From Amphiura filiformis (lineage: Eukaryota > Echinodermata > Ophiuroidea > Amphilepidida > Amphiuridae): a DNA stretch of 64,000 nucleotides. Shown here in pieces: positions 12,001-26,071 of this stretch (position 1 is its first letter; each line of letters opens with the position of its first letter). The notes below the pieces were generated by a model, which searched no databases, was not told the origin of the DNA, and worked only from the letters and a program-made list of their open reading frames with translations. The position numbers and the translations under genes were made by a program. The stretch lies in contig NC_092637.1 in assembly GCF_039555335.1 (NCBI RefSeq), positions 1,550,001 to 1,614,000 of the forward strand, written 5' to 3'.

Positions 12001-15000
12001 TAATCCCAAGAAACGGATACGTAGATGTTTGTAAGTAATCATATTTACTAGCATATTTAACAATATTGAGAAACATGAGGACATGCACCCTGCAAGATTT
12101 GCTGGTGTGGGACGCTCAAAAAACGAGAAAGGGTATGAAAAAGGGTTGAAATATAATATAAAATTCCCAATTTAGATGTTGTATAGGGGTTGTCCCCAAC
12201 CATGCCAACCAATCAAATTACTCTAGTTAGCCCTGCATGGCATGAGCACGGAAACCCATCCAAATCAAAGAACTTTTCCTATCCCTGGATTTACTCAACA
12301 CTGACATTTTGGTAGTATTTGTGCTGTGAAGACGTAAAGAAGATACTATATGACCCAGAGCTATAGCCGGCCAACAGCAAAGTTAAGTAGGGACTGGAGT
12401 CTACTACGGCCAAAAATGTGCCATCTTTATTTCAGGTGGATAAAAACAACATATATGTTTGTAATACAGGGTGTCCCCGAAAGAACTTATCGTCGGGAAA
12501 TGATTTATTTGGCTATTTTAAGGCATAAACCAAACATAAATAAATAACCGATTTGGTTGAGGAATATATCCGCTATCGCATACTTTTTGTACAATTGACC
12601 GCTCCGTTTTTGAAATAAAAGAATTTTACGAACTTATTTTCAATCCGTTCCACGGAGTATCTATCAATGGCAATAGACGACTCATGCGATGATGATGCGC
12701 AGTGATCAACACTCCGAATACAGAGCATTCGATTGATTCTTGAATCCGTGGAAAGGTTTAAAAATTAAGGAGTTTCGTAAAAATCTTATACTTCAAGAAC
12801 GGTGGGGTCAGTTGTCAAAATTAAAAAAGTAAATGCCAGTTATTTAGTTATGTTGAAATATCTTAACCGTTAAGTTTCCGACGATACAGTTCTTTCAGGG
12901 ACACACTGATCATTAAATTAGATGAAAATCGTCATTGTTCCATAACACGTTTTAGTAGTAATGTATATTTTATTTCATACCTGTCTTAATGTAGCATACC
13001 CATCTACAAATCAGTGCATTTTCGCCACGTGGATACACATTCTAAGGGACTAACTTATTAATATGTTTTTTCTTACCTTGCATGTAGCGTTTTTGGCAAC
13101 CAACCAATCGGCTGTGTCGGGCGCAGATTTTAGCGGCTTTATTCCAGACAGCGGTCAACTAAGATTCGAATCTACGGATGAATCAAAAGCCATCACGCTA
13201 TCTCTTCTAGATGATAGCTTCATCGAAGACGTGGAACACTTTGTGGTCACTATATCTGTCAGCAGCAATTTTGGTGAAGTAGGTGTGGGAGAGTTGAGTA
13301 AAGCTACTGTGACCATCTATGATGATGATTTTGAAGCGGATGGCGGCCAGTTGCTAAATGGTACATAGTAATATCGCTTTGAATACAGCTACATCAAACA
13401 CGGCACGGGGAGGGCGGGGCACATCAAACATTTTTGATGGGTATGGTCCCCCGGAATTGTGAGGTAGTGGGTCTTTGGGAGCTGACCGCTTACCGGTAAA
13501 AGAAGGTCTTTTTGAGCAGCGAACAGGTAAAAAGGGGGTACCATGAAGAGTACAAATTAAGGGATTGCTTGGCTTTCGGGTGGGAAATCGCCTGAAAAAG
13601 GGAAAGAAAAGTGAGTAATGGGTAGTTTAGGGGTCTTTTCTTTGTCTTTCTTCCGACATTATCAAAAATGACCTGTTTTGGGTCTTGAACGGGGGGGGGG
13701 TGTTTCCGGTATGGGTATTTGTGTTGAGTATCCACCCCACAAGTTAAATATGTAGAATTCTTAGCACTGAATTAGCATTAACAAACGACAACAGGCTGGT
13801 ATTTATAAAATTAAGCCGCTTTTGGGTGAAAATAATCGTGATCTGGACAATTTTCCGTGGATTTTGTGAGTACGGGTCACATAAAGTACCGCGATCTGAT
13901 CCTGCAGACAAATAATACAGGGTGTCCCAGAAAAAAATGCCGAGTGAATAGAATTGAACGTAAGTCGAGAACTAGACATCAAAATCCCAAAAAATAAAAT
14001 GCAGCGCATAGCCTATTTTATTGTGCATAACATATCAAAATGTTATTTGGTTAGGTCGAATAGTTGCGAAGAAATTAACAATTACATAATGCGTGCATCA
14101 ATGCAGTTCATTCCAAGTTTGATCAACTGGCTCTTTTTCATACTCGGTCACCGCTTCCTAAAATGTGTGTATCTCATTAAATTTAGTCCACATTATCTAT
14201 TTTATAATCCGACGGTGTTCATGCTTTCACTGGAGATGAATAACAGCTTGTCCGAGATAACGTTTCTGTAATTGGAAGCTTTCCAAATTTAATTCTTTAT
14301 GTTGTGCAAATATGTTATATTTTAACTTTCCAAAGAATATTTGAGCCAAAAATGACAATGAACATGTGGAAAGTTTTAAAAGATTAAAACCAATTCCTTG
14401 GAAATATTCCAAAAACATTAATGTGTGTGAGAATTTTTTAAAGCCAGATGGAATTCTTTATGCAATAATTCTTTATGCAACATTTATATCAACATAAACG
14501 AAAAAAGATATTTACAAGTACCGAGCATCATCTTATATGCAAGCTTTCATTTTCAATATCGTGCAGGTTTCAAATTTGAACAAAATCTAATTAAATGTTT
14601 TGCAAGAAAAAGATTATTAAAAAGAACGAAAAGGATTTTACGGTACAAAATACGAAGCCCATGAAGATAACCACTACATGTAGTGCGCATTGTGTTGAAT
14701 GATCTTTCTTTCAAACTTAGAATGAAGTGAATTGACGCATGCGTTATGTAATCGCTCATTTCTTCGCAATCAGTCAACCGATTCAAGTACAATTAGCATA
14801 TAAGATGCAGGATAAGATGGACTACACGCTGATTCTTAGAGTTTTGGATTTTGATGTCGATTTCTCGACTTACGTCCAAATTCATGCGCCCGGTAATTTT
14901 TTTCTGGGACACCCTGTATAACGTATGTATAAGCTTATTTAACGTTTTCATACACGGCACGTGTATTCCTTTTTCAATCTTTGAAACAGCCAAACCTCCG

Positions 15001-18000
15001 CCGTAGACATAATGATAGAAAAACGAGTACATTTCTTCAAAAGAGCATTATCTTCAAAAGTTGTGAGTCTATTGAAATATTTGTTGCGGTTTATTAACGC
15101 TAACGAATAAAGGTTTCTTTAAATACCAAAATATTTTAAACAACTTTTCAAAAATAGGGGGAAAGACTGCGCAATGAGGGTATTGTTTTTTTTGAACACC
15201 CTGTATATTTCAAGGTTCAAAACTAACCATAAGGCGCCCTGTTTACCGCCGCTTTCAGCAACTTATCATCGCGACACTTGTAAACAAACCGTGCTCGATT
15301 TTGCTTGAAAGATAACGTCAGACGGAAACTTGTCTTTTTAATGCTGTCTTTCATTACGCTAAATGGCTAAATGAAGACGCCGTGATGGCGTCGTAAGTTA
15401 CGTCGCTCCTCAAAACAGAACACTATCATTCTACATGTTGTTATAATTTAATCATTTTATATAGCAATATATTAGTACGCTTTGTATACTGGGCAAGTTA
15501 ATGACGACATCTATAATTATTATTATTATTTTTTTCTTAATCAACCCTTGAACCGACTTATATTGCATAGGCGCAGAATATTATGTTGAAAGTCCAGAGT
15601 ACTGGGTGCGAGAGGATGATGGTTTAGCTGAAATCAGGGTTCGAAGAAGAGGGGATGCCTCTGACACAGAAACTATTCGTAAGTCATACACACTCACTGC
15701 CCTCATTTCCATCATTAAATAAACATACAAAATAGAAAATAACAATAAGATGGAGGAGTTACAACGAAATGCAACAAGCCTGCAAAATATTGACCCACCA
15801 TACAAAACTGAGAAAAATACTACCTTACAAAAAAACTACCAAAAAACCCCAAAACATATTAAATCAAAAACAGTACAAACATGTCGCAAGCAAGCTCAAT
15901 AAACTTACAATACAATAGACCAACGGGCTACAACATCTATTCATCTATTGTGTCCGATTAGAGCGCTGACATATTGGAAAAGTTGCCAATCAAGAGTGTA
16001 CATTCAACGTCCAGTTTTCAAAATTGGATGGCTTGTTTGATTGAGATCAATAATTTTATAGACAAATCCAAAGTGCTACTCGCTGTTAGATAGCTTCATC
16101 ACACAGGTCGGGTGACTTCCTCAGTAATGCGATGATCTGCGAGAATTCTCATCATCCCTATGGTGCACAATTCTCAACAACGGATAATGCACATGTGTGA
16201 TTTAAAGGATATAATGCTGTTATGTCAAGGTACTGGAAAAGGACTCGCACAAATACACAAGATGCATAAATTAGGCACTTTAATGGATCAGAAAGAGGGA
16301 CCACACAGGTAATATCTCCTGGCCATGATATAAGAATCGCAAGGAAGGCATCGTGATGCACCCTAGGGAAACCCAGCGAATCATCGCAAGATTGAGGAAG
16401 TCACCCGATCTGGGTGTATATGGTGTAGAAACTGTCTAACAGTGAAAGGAACATGTCTACAGTATTATTGAACCTTTTTTTACAAAACATGCATTTCAAT
16501 TCCATAGAAGTAACCGCAGTCTCTGTCACAACCTCATCAGCTGATTTCTCATCTTTTGTACCAACCAATGGACGTATAACATTTGCAGCAAACGAAGTTG
16601 CTGAAACCATTGTTCTGATTATAAATAATGATGTTAATGTTGAAGAGACAGAACAATTGCAGATATCCATAGATTTCCTTGACCCATCAGCTGCAGCTCT
16701 TTCTGGTCATGCTTTAGGAGAGATTAGTAAAGCAACGGTGAATATCCTTGATGACGAAAAATCTGGTGAGTCAGTTCGTTTTAAGGTAACATTTTGAAAT
16801 ATAATTCAAGGGGAACTTTAAATAATTAGACAAACTGAATTTTTGGGCAAATATTAACTACGATGGACTAGATAGGATGGACGAGATCTATTCTCATTTT
16901 ACAAGAGAATTTTCTAGACCCCTACAGAATTGTGGGGCTCTAAAAGTAGCCTAGTTCAACCACAAATGGCGCTTAAAACTTAAAACTGCAACTTTTGACC
17001 CCTAATAACTTTAGGTGTGCAACAGTTCTAGTCTTTTGCTTCTGAATGAATGTAGTCTAATGTTATTAGGAACATAAGATTTATGTTGTTTAGTTTGTGC
17101 TTTGATATTAATTTGACGCATGTTGCCAGTAACATTTATTTCTGTTATCAACACGGGTAGCTACAATTTCATAATTTCAGTTTATGGCTAATACATCATT
17201 ACTAATACCATGTTTATTTTCTACTGACAACAGTGTCATTTGCTTCGAGTATACACACGGTTCCCGAATCTGTTGGTCAGTTTCACATAATTGTGTTGCG
17301 AAGTGGGGATTCTGCAACTGCGCTTGATTTAGGTAAAGTATAAAGTATTCGAGTATTTCACCATTTTACTTTCATTTAAAAAACCAAAAAAATATATAAA
17401 AAAAAATAAAAAAGGTCAAAAGCATTACTTAAATGATATCCATTCCAATATACATGACGGTTGCATGATTAGGACCTATGCGATAATATGAGTTCACATG
17501 CAGTAACAGTATTACACGTGCATGTACTTTCTGACGTCTAATATTGTGTTAGAAGACTATAGAACAATAATGTCACATTAATATTATCCATATCCCAGCA
17601 CCTATGCCTTTCTTACATCGTTTCTGATTGGTTAATGGGGAAACCGGGTGGTCAACGCCCAAGTTTACGGAAAATGACCTATGACACCCCCGACGCCGAC
17701 AATGGTGGTTATTTTAAGTAAGATTAATTCTCACATAAAGCAAGTCTGCCGACTCAAATAAACAAAACCACATAAACTATCTGCTCTTTAATTTTATTTG
17801 ACACATGTGACACATTTGCCATATTTTATTTTTATCCTGCCAAACAATGGCTTCCATTCCCTTTTAGTAAAATACATTTCCTCTTAGATTCTATTAAAGG
17901 TGGGTAATCTGATTGACAGCATGTTACGAGACGTACTTGACTCCAGGCCAAAGTCACCTTTTACTCGACCTCACATGAATGCACAACACAAATACACCGT

Positions 18001-21000
18001 TTGATTAAGCTCACAAAATCTAAGTCTTTACTTGAAAGGAAAATATGACGGTACAATATATGACAACAAATGCATATACATAAATAGTCAAATGATAATA
18101 ATCACTCTTTTAACTAATTAGTACATAGCCAGCATTCTTCTTCTTGAAGATAACATAGAGTTGTTCTGGACGGCTGATGTATATATCCTTATTCATTTGT
18201 CCTGCGAAAATCAGCGAAGTCCATTGTACACTTGCATTGATAAATATCCTTGCAAATAAAATCCTCACACAAAAATGGTGTTGCTTACTCCAAACAATGC
18301 TCTCCTTGCGCTGCTTTCTCCAAATATGGTGTTTCTTTCACCAATCACTCTTTCTCCAGGGAACAGGCTTTTTCTGCATTGCTCCACTGTATTTGACATA
18401 TGTGTTATTTTAAAATACCAGACTCCAGTAAGTCGACAGAAGAACATTAAACCTTCGATGAGGAAGAGCACATTTGTGTACTAAAAATTCTCCTTCGTCG
18501 CTGTGTTAAAATTACTCAATTATTGGTTATGAAAACTGGTTAAAATGTACGTCTTTTTGGAAGCACGAAGACTAACACACACATGTGGAGTTTTGCAATC
18601 TCCAATGGCATTCTGTCAAACCAAATCTTCACCTAATACACACGATCTATTAATAGACCATTCTGTCACATTTACTTCCTGGGGAATTTCCAAAATTGTG
18701 TCCATTTCACAATCTGTTATCAGGGAACCCCTTGATGGTGTAACTATGCACTGAACATTAAATAAAAGCACAGATGACCAAAGCGTTGTCATTCTGTGGA
18801 ATCACTTTGCTACATTGTTCACCAAACGTGTTCTCTTGTTCTTATGCTCGCCTCGCCAGCTACTCCTCGGAGTCTTCAGCATTCGTTTTAACCGTTTGGT
18901 GTCCAATGTTGCATTCTCCCATTCCCTTGCCATTTTAGTATGTTTTATTTTACTAGTGCCCTCACTATATCATTTTTTTGTTGTTGTTTAACCGTTTATA
19001 TGCTGATTGGGACTGCATTGATTATTTATTGTTTACTCACCAAGTATTATTTATTTATTGTGGATCCTGGAGTGCTCTATTTTTCACATTGTTACTGATA
19101 TTTACTTTGTTGCTATACTGGTAATTCTAGATTTGTTTTTTTGCATTCTTTGCAATTGTTTCTCCTAATGTTTTTTATTTTCCCTGTTTAGTCAAAATAA
19201 AAGCATGGGTTGACTATAAAGCATGTCATTCTATGGAACTTAACTGCCTCAGTGTACACCAAAATGGTTATTTGTGGTTCTTTTGCTCACCTCATCATCT
19301 GGCCTCCCGTTCCTCTGGCCTATGGATTTTGTTGTACACTGTTGCAGTTTCCCCATTTGACCATTTTGATATTTTCTTTTAGTTTACCATAATGATAATT
19401 TGTGTGTTCACTATTCATGTATTTCATGAAACTGCCAAACTATATCTGGGCTTACGCAGTACTTTATTATTTTCATTTTCACCATGTCACCCTCTTGTTT
19501 TTACATCCCATGTTTCCGAGTAAAATAAAAGCACAGTTGACCAAAGCGTTGTCATTCTGTGGAATCACTTTGCTACATTGTTCACCAAACGTGTTCTCTT
19601 GTTCTTATGCTCGCCTCGCCAGCTACTCCTCGGAGTCTTCAGCATTCGTTTTAACCGTTTGGTGTCCAATGTTGCCTTCCCCCATTCCCTTGCCATTATA
19701 TTATGTTTTATTTTACCAGTGCCCTCACTATATCATTTTTTGTTATTGTTTAACTGTATATGCTGATTGGGACTGTATTAATTATTGTTTACTCATCAAG
19801 TATTATTTATTTTTGTGGATCCTGGAGTGCTCTATTTTTCACATTGTTATATTTCCTTTGTTGACATGCTGGTAATTCTAGATTTGCTAATTTGCTCTCT
19901 ATGTTTTCCCTATGTTATCGATCAGTGCCTGTGGAATAAATTGCCTCAGTGTATACCAAATTGGTTCGGTTCCATCTCCTGCTCGCTTCACCACCAGCCA
20001 CTCTTTTTCCAATGGCCATCCGACTTTTTTGATGTACACTGTTGCAGTTGTCCCATTCCATTAACCGGCTCCAACTTTATTGGTCATAACATATTGGCTC
20101 TCAATGTTATTTTGGCTTTGCATTTGGCATCGCGAAATTTGTTTCACCCAATTCACATTTTTTTAAACTATTTAATTATTGTGTGTGGTTTTTGGAGAGC
20201 TCTATTCAAACTCTCCTGATTTTGTACCATTCAAATCTCTTGATTTGGATTTAAATTGTAGTCTTAGTTAAAATTTCTTTCCTATAATTATTTTATTTTG
20301 ATATTGTTATTTGTCCCTATTTGTTTGCACTATGTCTGATTTTGTATCCTCCTTAAGATTTGACCCATTTCGTTTTAATAGTACCCTCAATACCCACTCT
20401 ACTGAAACTGATGATGATTGTAATATTGATCAAATTATGCAATGTGACTGTAACTATTATAACAGCTTATCTATTAATCAGGTTCATAACCCAAATCTCT
20501 GTAAGCTATCACTGTTTCACATGAACATCCGTAGTCTCAACAAACATGCCAATGATATAATTGATTATCTATCGACATTTGATCATCATTTCAATATCTA
20601 TGCCTTCACGGAAACTTGGTTTAGATCTAACTGTGACGCAAATCTCATTGATTTGGAAGGTTACACTTCTGTTAATTCTCATAGAACCGATCAAAGAGGG
20701 GGAGGGGCTTCTCTTTTTATTGATAACAACATTGAGTTCATGATTAGAGATGATCTTACCATCAAGTGTGATAACTGCGATTCCGTTTTCATTGAATTCA
20801 ATAACCAGCAAACTCCTAATTCTATCATAGGGGTCATTTATCGCCCAGACACAGTTAATTTGGATAGCTTCTTTTCTGATGTTGCCAGAGTTTTTGATAT
20901 CATCAATAAAGAACGCAAGATTTGTTACGTAGCTGGAGACTACAACCTTGATCTACTTAAACATGGTTCTAATAATAAAGTGTCTGAATTTGTTAATCTA

Positions 21001-24000
21001 ATCTATTCTAATAATTTCTTTCCCTGCATTGATAGACCTACACGGATTACTGAAAATAGCGCAACTCTTCTTGATAATATTTTGACCAACGATATGACTG
21101 CTAAGATCAATTCTGGTGTCCTAGTTGTTGATATTTCTGACCATTTCCCAATTTTACCTTCACATCAAATATAAACTCTAGCAGCCATGTGAAGCCAGTC
21201 ACCCAAATATTTGAGAAGCGCCAATTGAAGACTGATAATATCAAAGGTCTTAAGAATGGTATATCGTTAACTAATTGGAATGAAGTTTATAGGAATCTAA
21301 CCTAACATAGCTTATAATATTTTTGATACTAAACTAAAAAAATTACTAAATACCCATTGCCCGATAAAAACATCCAAAGTTAGTAAGCGCAAAACCCCCA
21401 AAAAACCTTGGGTAACACCTGGGCTAATAAAGTCAATCTTCACTAAAGATAAATTATATAAACAATACTTGGCTAAACCTAATCCTGAAAATAAACTTAA
21501 ATACACAAAATTTCGCAATATACTAAACTCCCTACTACGCACATCTAAGAAAAACCACTTTAGTTTTCAGCTTAATCTTCATAAGAATAACATGAAGAAG
21601 ACGTGGCAAACTCTCAATAATATTCTAGGCAGGAATAAAACCACTAAACCTCCTAGCCATTTTACTGATGATGATGGCAATGTAATTAAAGATCCCAATA
21701 AAATTGCTATGAAATTTAATGATTTCTTTACTAATATAGGTCCATCTCTTGCAAGTAAAATCCTCCTCCTAATATCTCCATTTTGGACCAAATTAAAACT
21801 TCTAAGTCCCCGTTAAACTCCCTTTTTTTATTACCTTGTTCTACCCAGGAAGTTCTAGAAATTACGCATTCCCTTAAGACCAGCACCAGTTGCGGTATTG
21901 ATGGCGTCAGCTCAAACCTTCTTAAGCAGATCATCCCCGAAATTCTTGATGTCATCACACATATTTTTAATAGCTCCTTGTCAACAGGTATTGTTCCATC
22001 AAAATTGAAAACGGCCAAAGTGAATCCGGTTTTTAAATCTGGTGACAAACATACGTTTACCAATTATCGTCCTATTTCTATCTTGCCATCTATTTCAAAA
22101 TTGCTTGAAAAGATCATTTATAACCGGATCCTTGACTTTATTACTAAGCACAAAATTCTCAGTCCAAACCAATTTGGCTTTCGCAAAAACCATTCCACCT
22201 ACATGGCCATTAATAACCTGTATGACACTATAACCACTGCAATTGACAAGAAACTATGCACAGTTGGTATCTTCCTTGATTTAAGCAAGGCTTTCGACAC
22301 CCTTGACCATTCAAAAACTTTACCACTGTGGCATTAGAGGAACTTCCAATTTGTGGATTAAAAACTATTTAAAGGACAGACAACAATTTGTTGTCTTCAA
22401 TGGGAAAAAATCCCCCCCTATTACCATCCATTGTGGAGTTCCTCAGGGTTCGATCCTGGGTCCTTTACTTTTCCTCCTTTACATAAATGATCTGCCCAAC
22501 TGCTCTTCTACACTTAAATTTATACTTTTTGCAGACGATACTAATATAATTTGTACCAATAAAGATCCTATTAGCCTTGAAACTTTACTAAATAAAGATC
22601 TTGAAATAATTTCCAATTGGTTTAAATTAAACAAGCTGTCACTAAATGTAAGTAAAACTAATTACATGATATTTAAAAATAAATATAATCCAAATCCTAA
22701 CATTGAGATCAAAGTTAATATTGATAACAAACAATTAGGTCAAGTAAACACTACTAAATTCTTGGGGATCCTAATTGATGATAATTTAAGTTGGAAGTCC
22801 CACACCACTCACGTTTGTAACATCATCTCTAAATATAATGGCATCATCAGAAAAGTTAGGCAATTTCTCCCAATTGAGTCATTACCAACCCTGTATAACT
22901 CTTTGGTTTATCCTTACCTAAACTATTGTGCAATTATCTGGGCTGATAAGAACAATTCACACCGTGACTCTGTTCTCCTGTTGCAAAAGAAGCTTGTCAG
23001 AACCTGCACTAACTCGCTCTGGTTAGCACATTCTGACCCACTTTTTCATCTCTGAAAACATTAAAAATACATGATTTGTACATTCTCCAACTTGTGATTT
23101 TTATGTATCAGTTTTATCATGGTCTCCTCCCCAACGACCTACTTGATCATAATTACTTTATTGTTAACAGTGATGTGCATAATTACAACACTCGTCATGC
23201 AGGCGATATCCATATTGATCAAACCAACACGTGCCTTGCATATAACACCATTAGAATCCAAGGTGCATTACTTTGGAATAATTTACCATCAACTCCGAAA
23301 AATGCACCCTCGGTTGCTGTTTTCAAGCAGCACATGAAAAATATCTTCTTGGAAAATATATATGCCAAGTGATTCGTAATTTCCCATCATGTTTCACAAT
23401 TTACTACTATTCATTTGGGTCTCTATCGTCTTTTGCTATCATGTAAGCACATTTTGTTGTCAGCACCCTCATTTTTTTGGTATTATTCAGTATAGGGCCT
23501 ATTATAGGCCCACTATTTCTACATTTCCATTGAGCAGCATTTTGGCTTTAACTTTTTGCTTTTCACTATTTTGTACATTATTATGCTGAGTGCATGAAGT
23601 TTGTACCACTCTGAATTTTTACCTTGTATAATTTATTATTATTTGTAGTTCTTTGTTTCCAGTTGTAACTTTAGGTCGAGGGCACTGCACCTCACGCTCT
23701 GCGTTTAGCAGTGTCCTCATCCATCATCTTGCCCATGTAAGTTTTTCATTGATATTTACCTTTTTCAATGTACACTGTGTATATATTTATATTTATAATT
23801 TTCATAATTGTATAATTCATTGTTTATTGTAGCTTGATGAATATTGTTGCTTGTTGCTTGATGAATGGATAAAATAAAATTGATTGATTGATTGACATTT
23901 AGCGGTATGGAAAATCCCCTATGATATTTTATTAAAACTTGTCGTAACACACAAACTCTTGCATGAAAACTTCCAAGGTGTTTCCCCTTGTCTCACACTT

Positions 24001-26039
24001 CTCATGACATACTTTCAGCTTGCAAAGTTAAATAATTAAATTAAATTGTTCAGGGCACATCACACAGCATCATCCATCCACTCTACCCCCATCAAAATGC
24101 AAATTTGGTATATGGCCCATATTTTCATAATTACCATATTGAAATTAGACATTCAAAATCGTTATATTTCCGAAGAAATCATCGAAACTGTTGAATTAGT
24201 CTCAACTATGATATGGTATACCACGATTGAGAACAATTCAACAGTTTGTCGATGATACCTTCGGAAATATACCGATTTACTCCCCATTCCAGAAAAATAC
24301 AGCACTACTTTTTAGGGATTAAAAAAATATTATGCCAAACGCAACATAGCTCAATTCCAATCATTCATTTAGTCCTAACTGGAGTTAAAAGAAAAAAAAA
24401 TAACTTTTACATATTTTACTAATTTCTTGGAAAAAGAGCCACAAAAATGCATTTTCGGCATGTTTTCTGACAAAAATTCTAGAACAAGTCTAAGCATTCA
24501 AAATCTTGTGTATGACGAAATTTTGCTCTAATTTTCACTTTTTTGTGTTACTTTAATTAAATGATTGGTTATAAGAATGAAACATGTCTTTTCCCAAAGT
24601 CTTTGTGCTTGATTGTTACAGCATGCGAAAAACACCATAAAAACACATGTTTTTGGCCCTCATTTACAAAAATTGGCTAAATATTAATATTTGACTTTCA
24701 TTGCTAGTTGGACTAACTAAAGGACTAGGATTTAGCTATATATGTTTCATTTGGCAAAACAGGATAATAGTTTTTTATTCAAAAAACGTAGTGCGTATTT
24801 TTCTGGAATAGGGAGTAGAACTCCCTAATTATAATACCTTAATGAGAAAAATAAAATCTTTTATTTGATGTTAGTTTATTACAGGATCGTGATGGTTACC
24901 AGTATCACACTGTATAAATGTCAGTAATTCCATAACGAATTAGTCACATTTACAAGGATGAGTTCTTTTTGCATTAATGCTTGAAACGAACGACATTTTA
25001 TGTTATACATAAGTTTTATTTCTGATTTTCCAAATTATATATTATATATCAGTTCACCTCCCTTTAATATAGATTTAAAATTATCATTGATTTAAAATTA
25101 TCATTGATTTTTTCCAAATGGTGTTATGTAAAGGACTTACAGTAACGCAAAGAAATGCTGTGATCAACGATGACTTTACCTTTCCTGGGCAGCCTACTGT
25201 TTCATTTTCACCTGGACAATCCATGACACAATTTCGATTTACGATAATAGATGATGTAGAGATGGAAGAGGTTGAGGAATTTGTAGTGGCGATTGACCGT
25301 AGTTCAATTCCACAATCTGTGACTGTTGAAGGAGATGGAGAGTCACGTGTCTTCATTTGGGATAATGATGGTAACTTCGCAGTCATATTGCTTTAAAGGA
25401 AGTCTCCGGCAATCACAACATTATGCCTTATATGTAAGAAAAATAATTATCAAGAACGAATCACATGGTTTTATTTAAAACAAACTCATAGTGACCATAA
25501 ACACGAATAAAAACATCCATTCAACACGCGATATTCAACATTTCCGGGCGCCGAAATGTCGAGAGAAATAACGTCGATCCCAGTAATACAATGAAGGCTG
25601 ACGACAATTGAGCACAAATAACCATTACATCATTGCACTTAGACAATTTCGGCGCGGGAAATTTGAATATCGCGTGTTGAAAGCCGTTTTATTCGTTTTT
25701 ATGGCCAATATGAGTTTGTTTAAAAAAACACCACGTGATTCTTTCTTGATAGTTATTTTTCTAACATATAAGGTATTATGTTATGATTGCCGGAGACTCC
25801 CTTTAATGTTCTGAGGTTACTAGTTCACAGCAAGGTTGATTGGTTATTATAAATACCACAATGACTATGCTTACAAACTGCAATAACTTCAATGTTAAAG
25901 TATATAAGATGTTACCGAAGAAGATAATGAAGACGATGACGACGACGATGATGATAATGACGAAACGATTACGATGATGATGATGATGATGACGATGATG
26001 ACAATGATGATGATGATGATGATGACGTCGATTACGATT

Positions 26040-26071
<32 letters not shown>

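Larger units (their letters stand above)
18761..23896 (+). mobile_element. LINE (APE/RT non-LTR retrotransposon), near full-length but frame-broken
   Basis: In order it shows a repeated 5' untranslated region (18761-20310), an apurinic endonuclease (20311-21174), a linker, a reverse transcriptase (21783-23055), a C-terminal segment (23076-23372), a 3' UTR and a tail of TTGATTGATTGATTG ending near 23896. It sits in sense orientation inside the Calx-beta gene intron. The domain order and the C-terminal YNTRH segment fit the CR1/L2/Jockey-type LINEs; the exact clade was not determined. Several frameshifts and stops indicate an inactive copy. No separate ORF1 was recognised. Confidence 0.88.

Noticed and set aside
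18177-20219. Long plus-strand ORFs (e.g. 157 and 144 codons) before the LINE endonuclease, as LINE ORF1
   Set aside because: Most are hydrophobic, overlap the A-B-A-B monomers, and show no zinc knuckle, RRM, PHD or esterase motif. Treated as 5' UTR.
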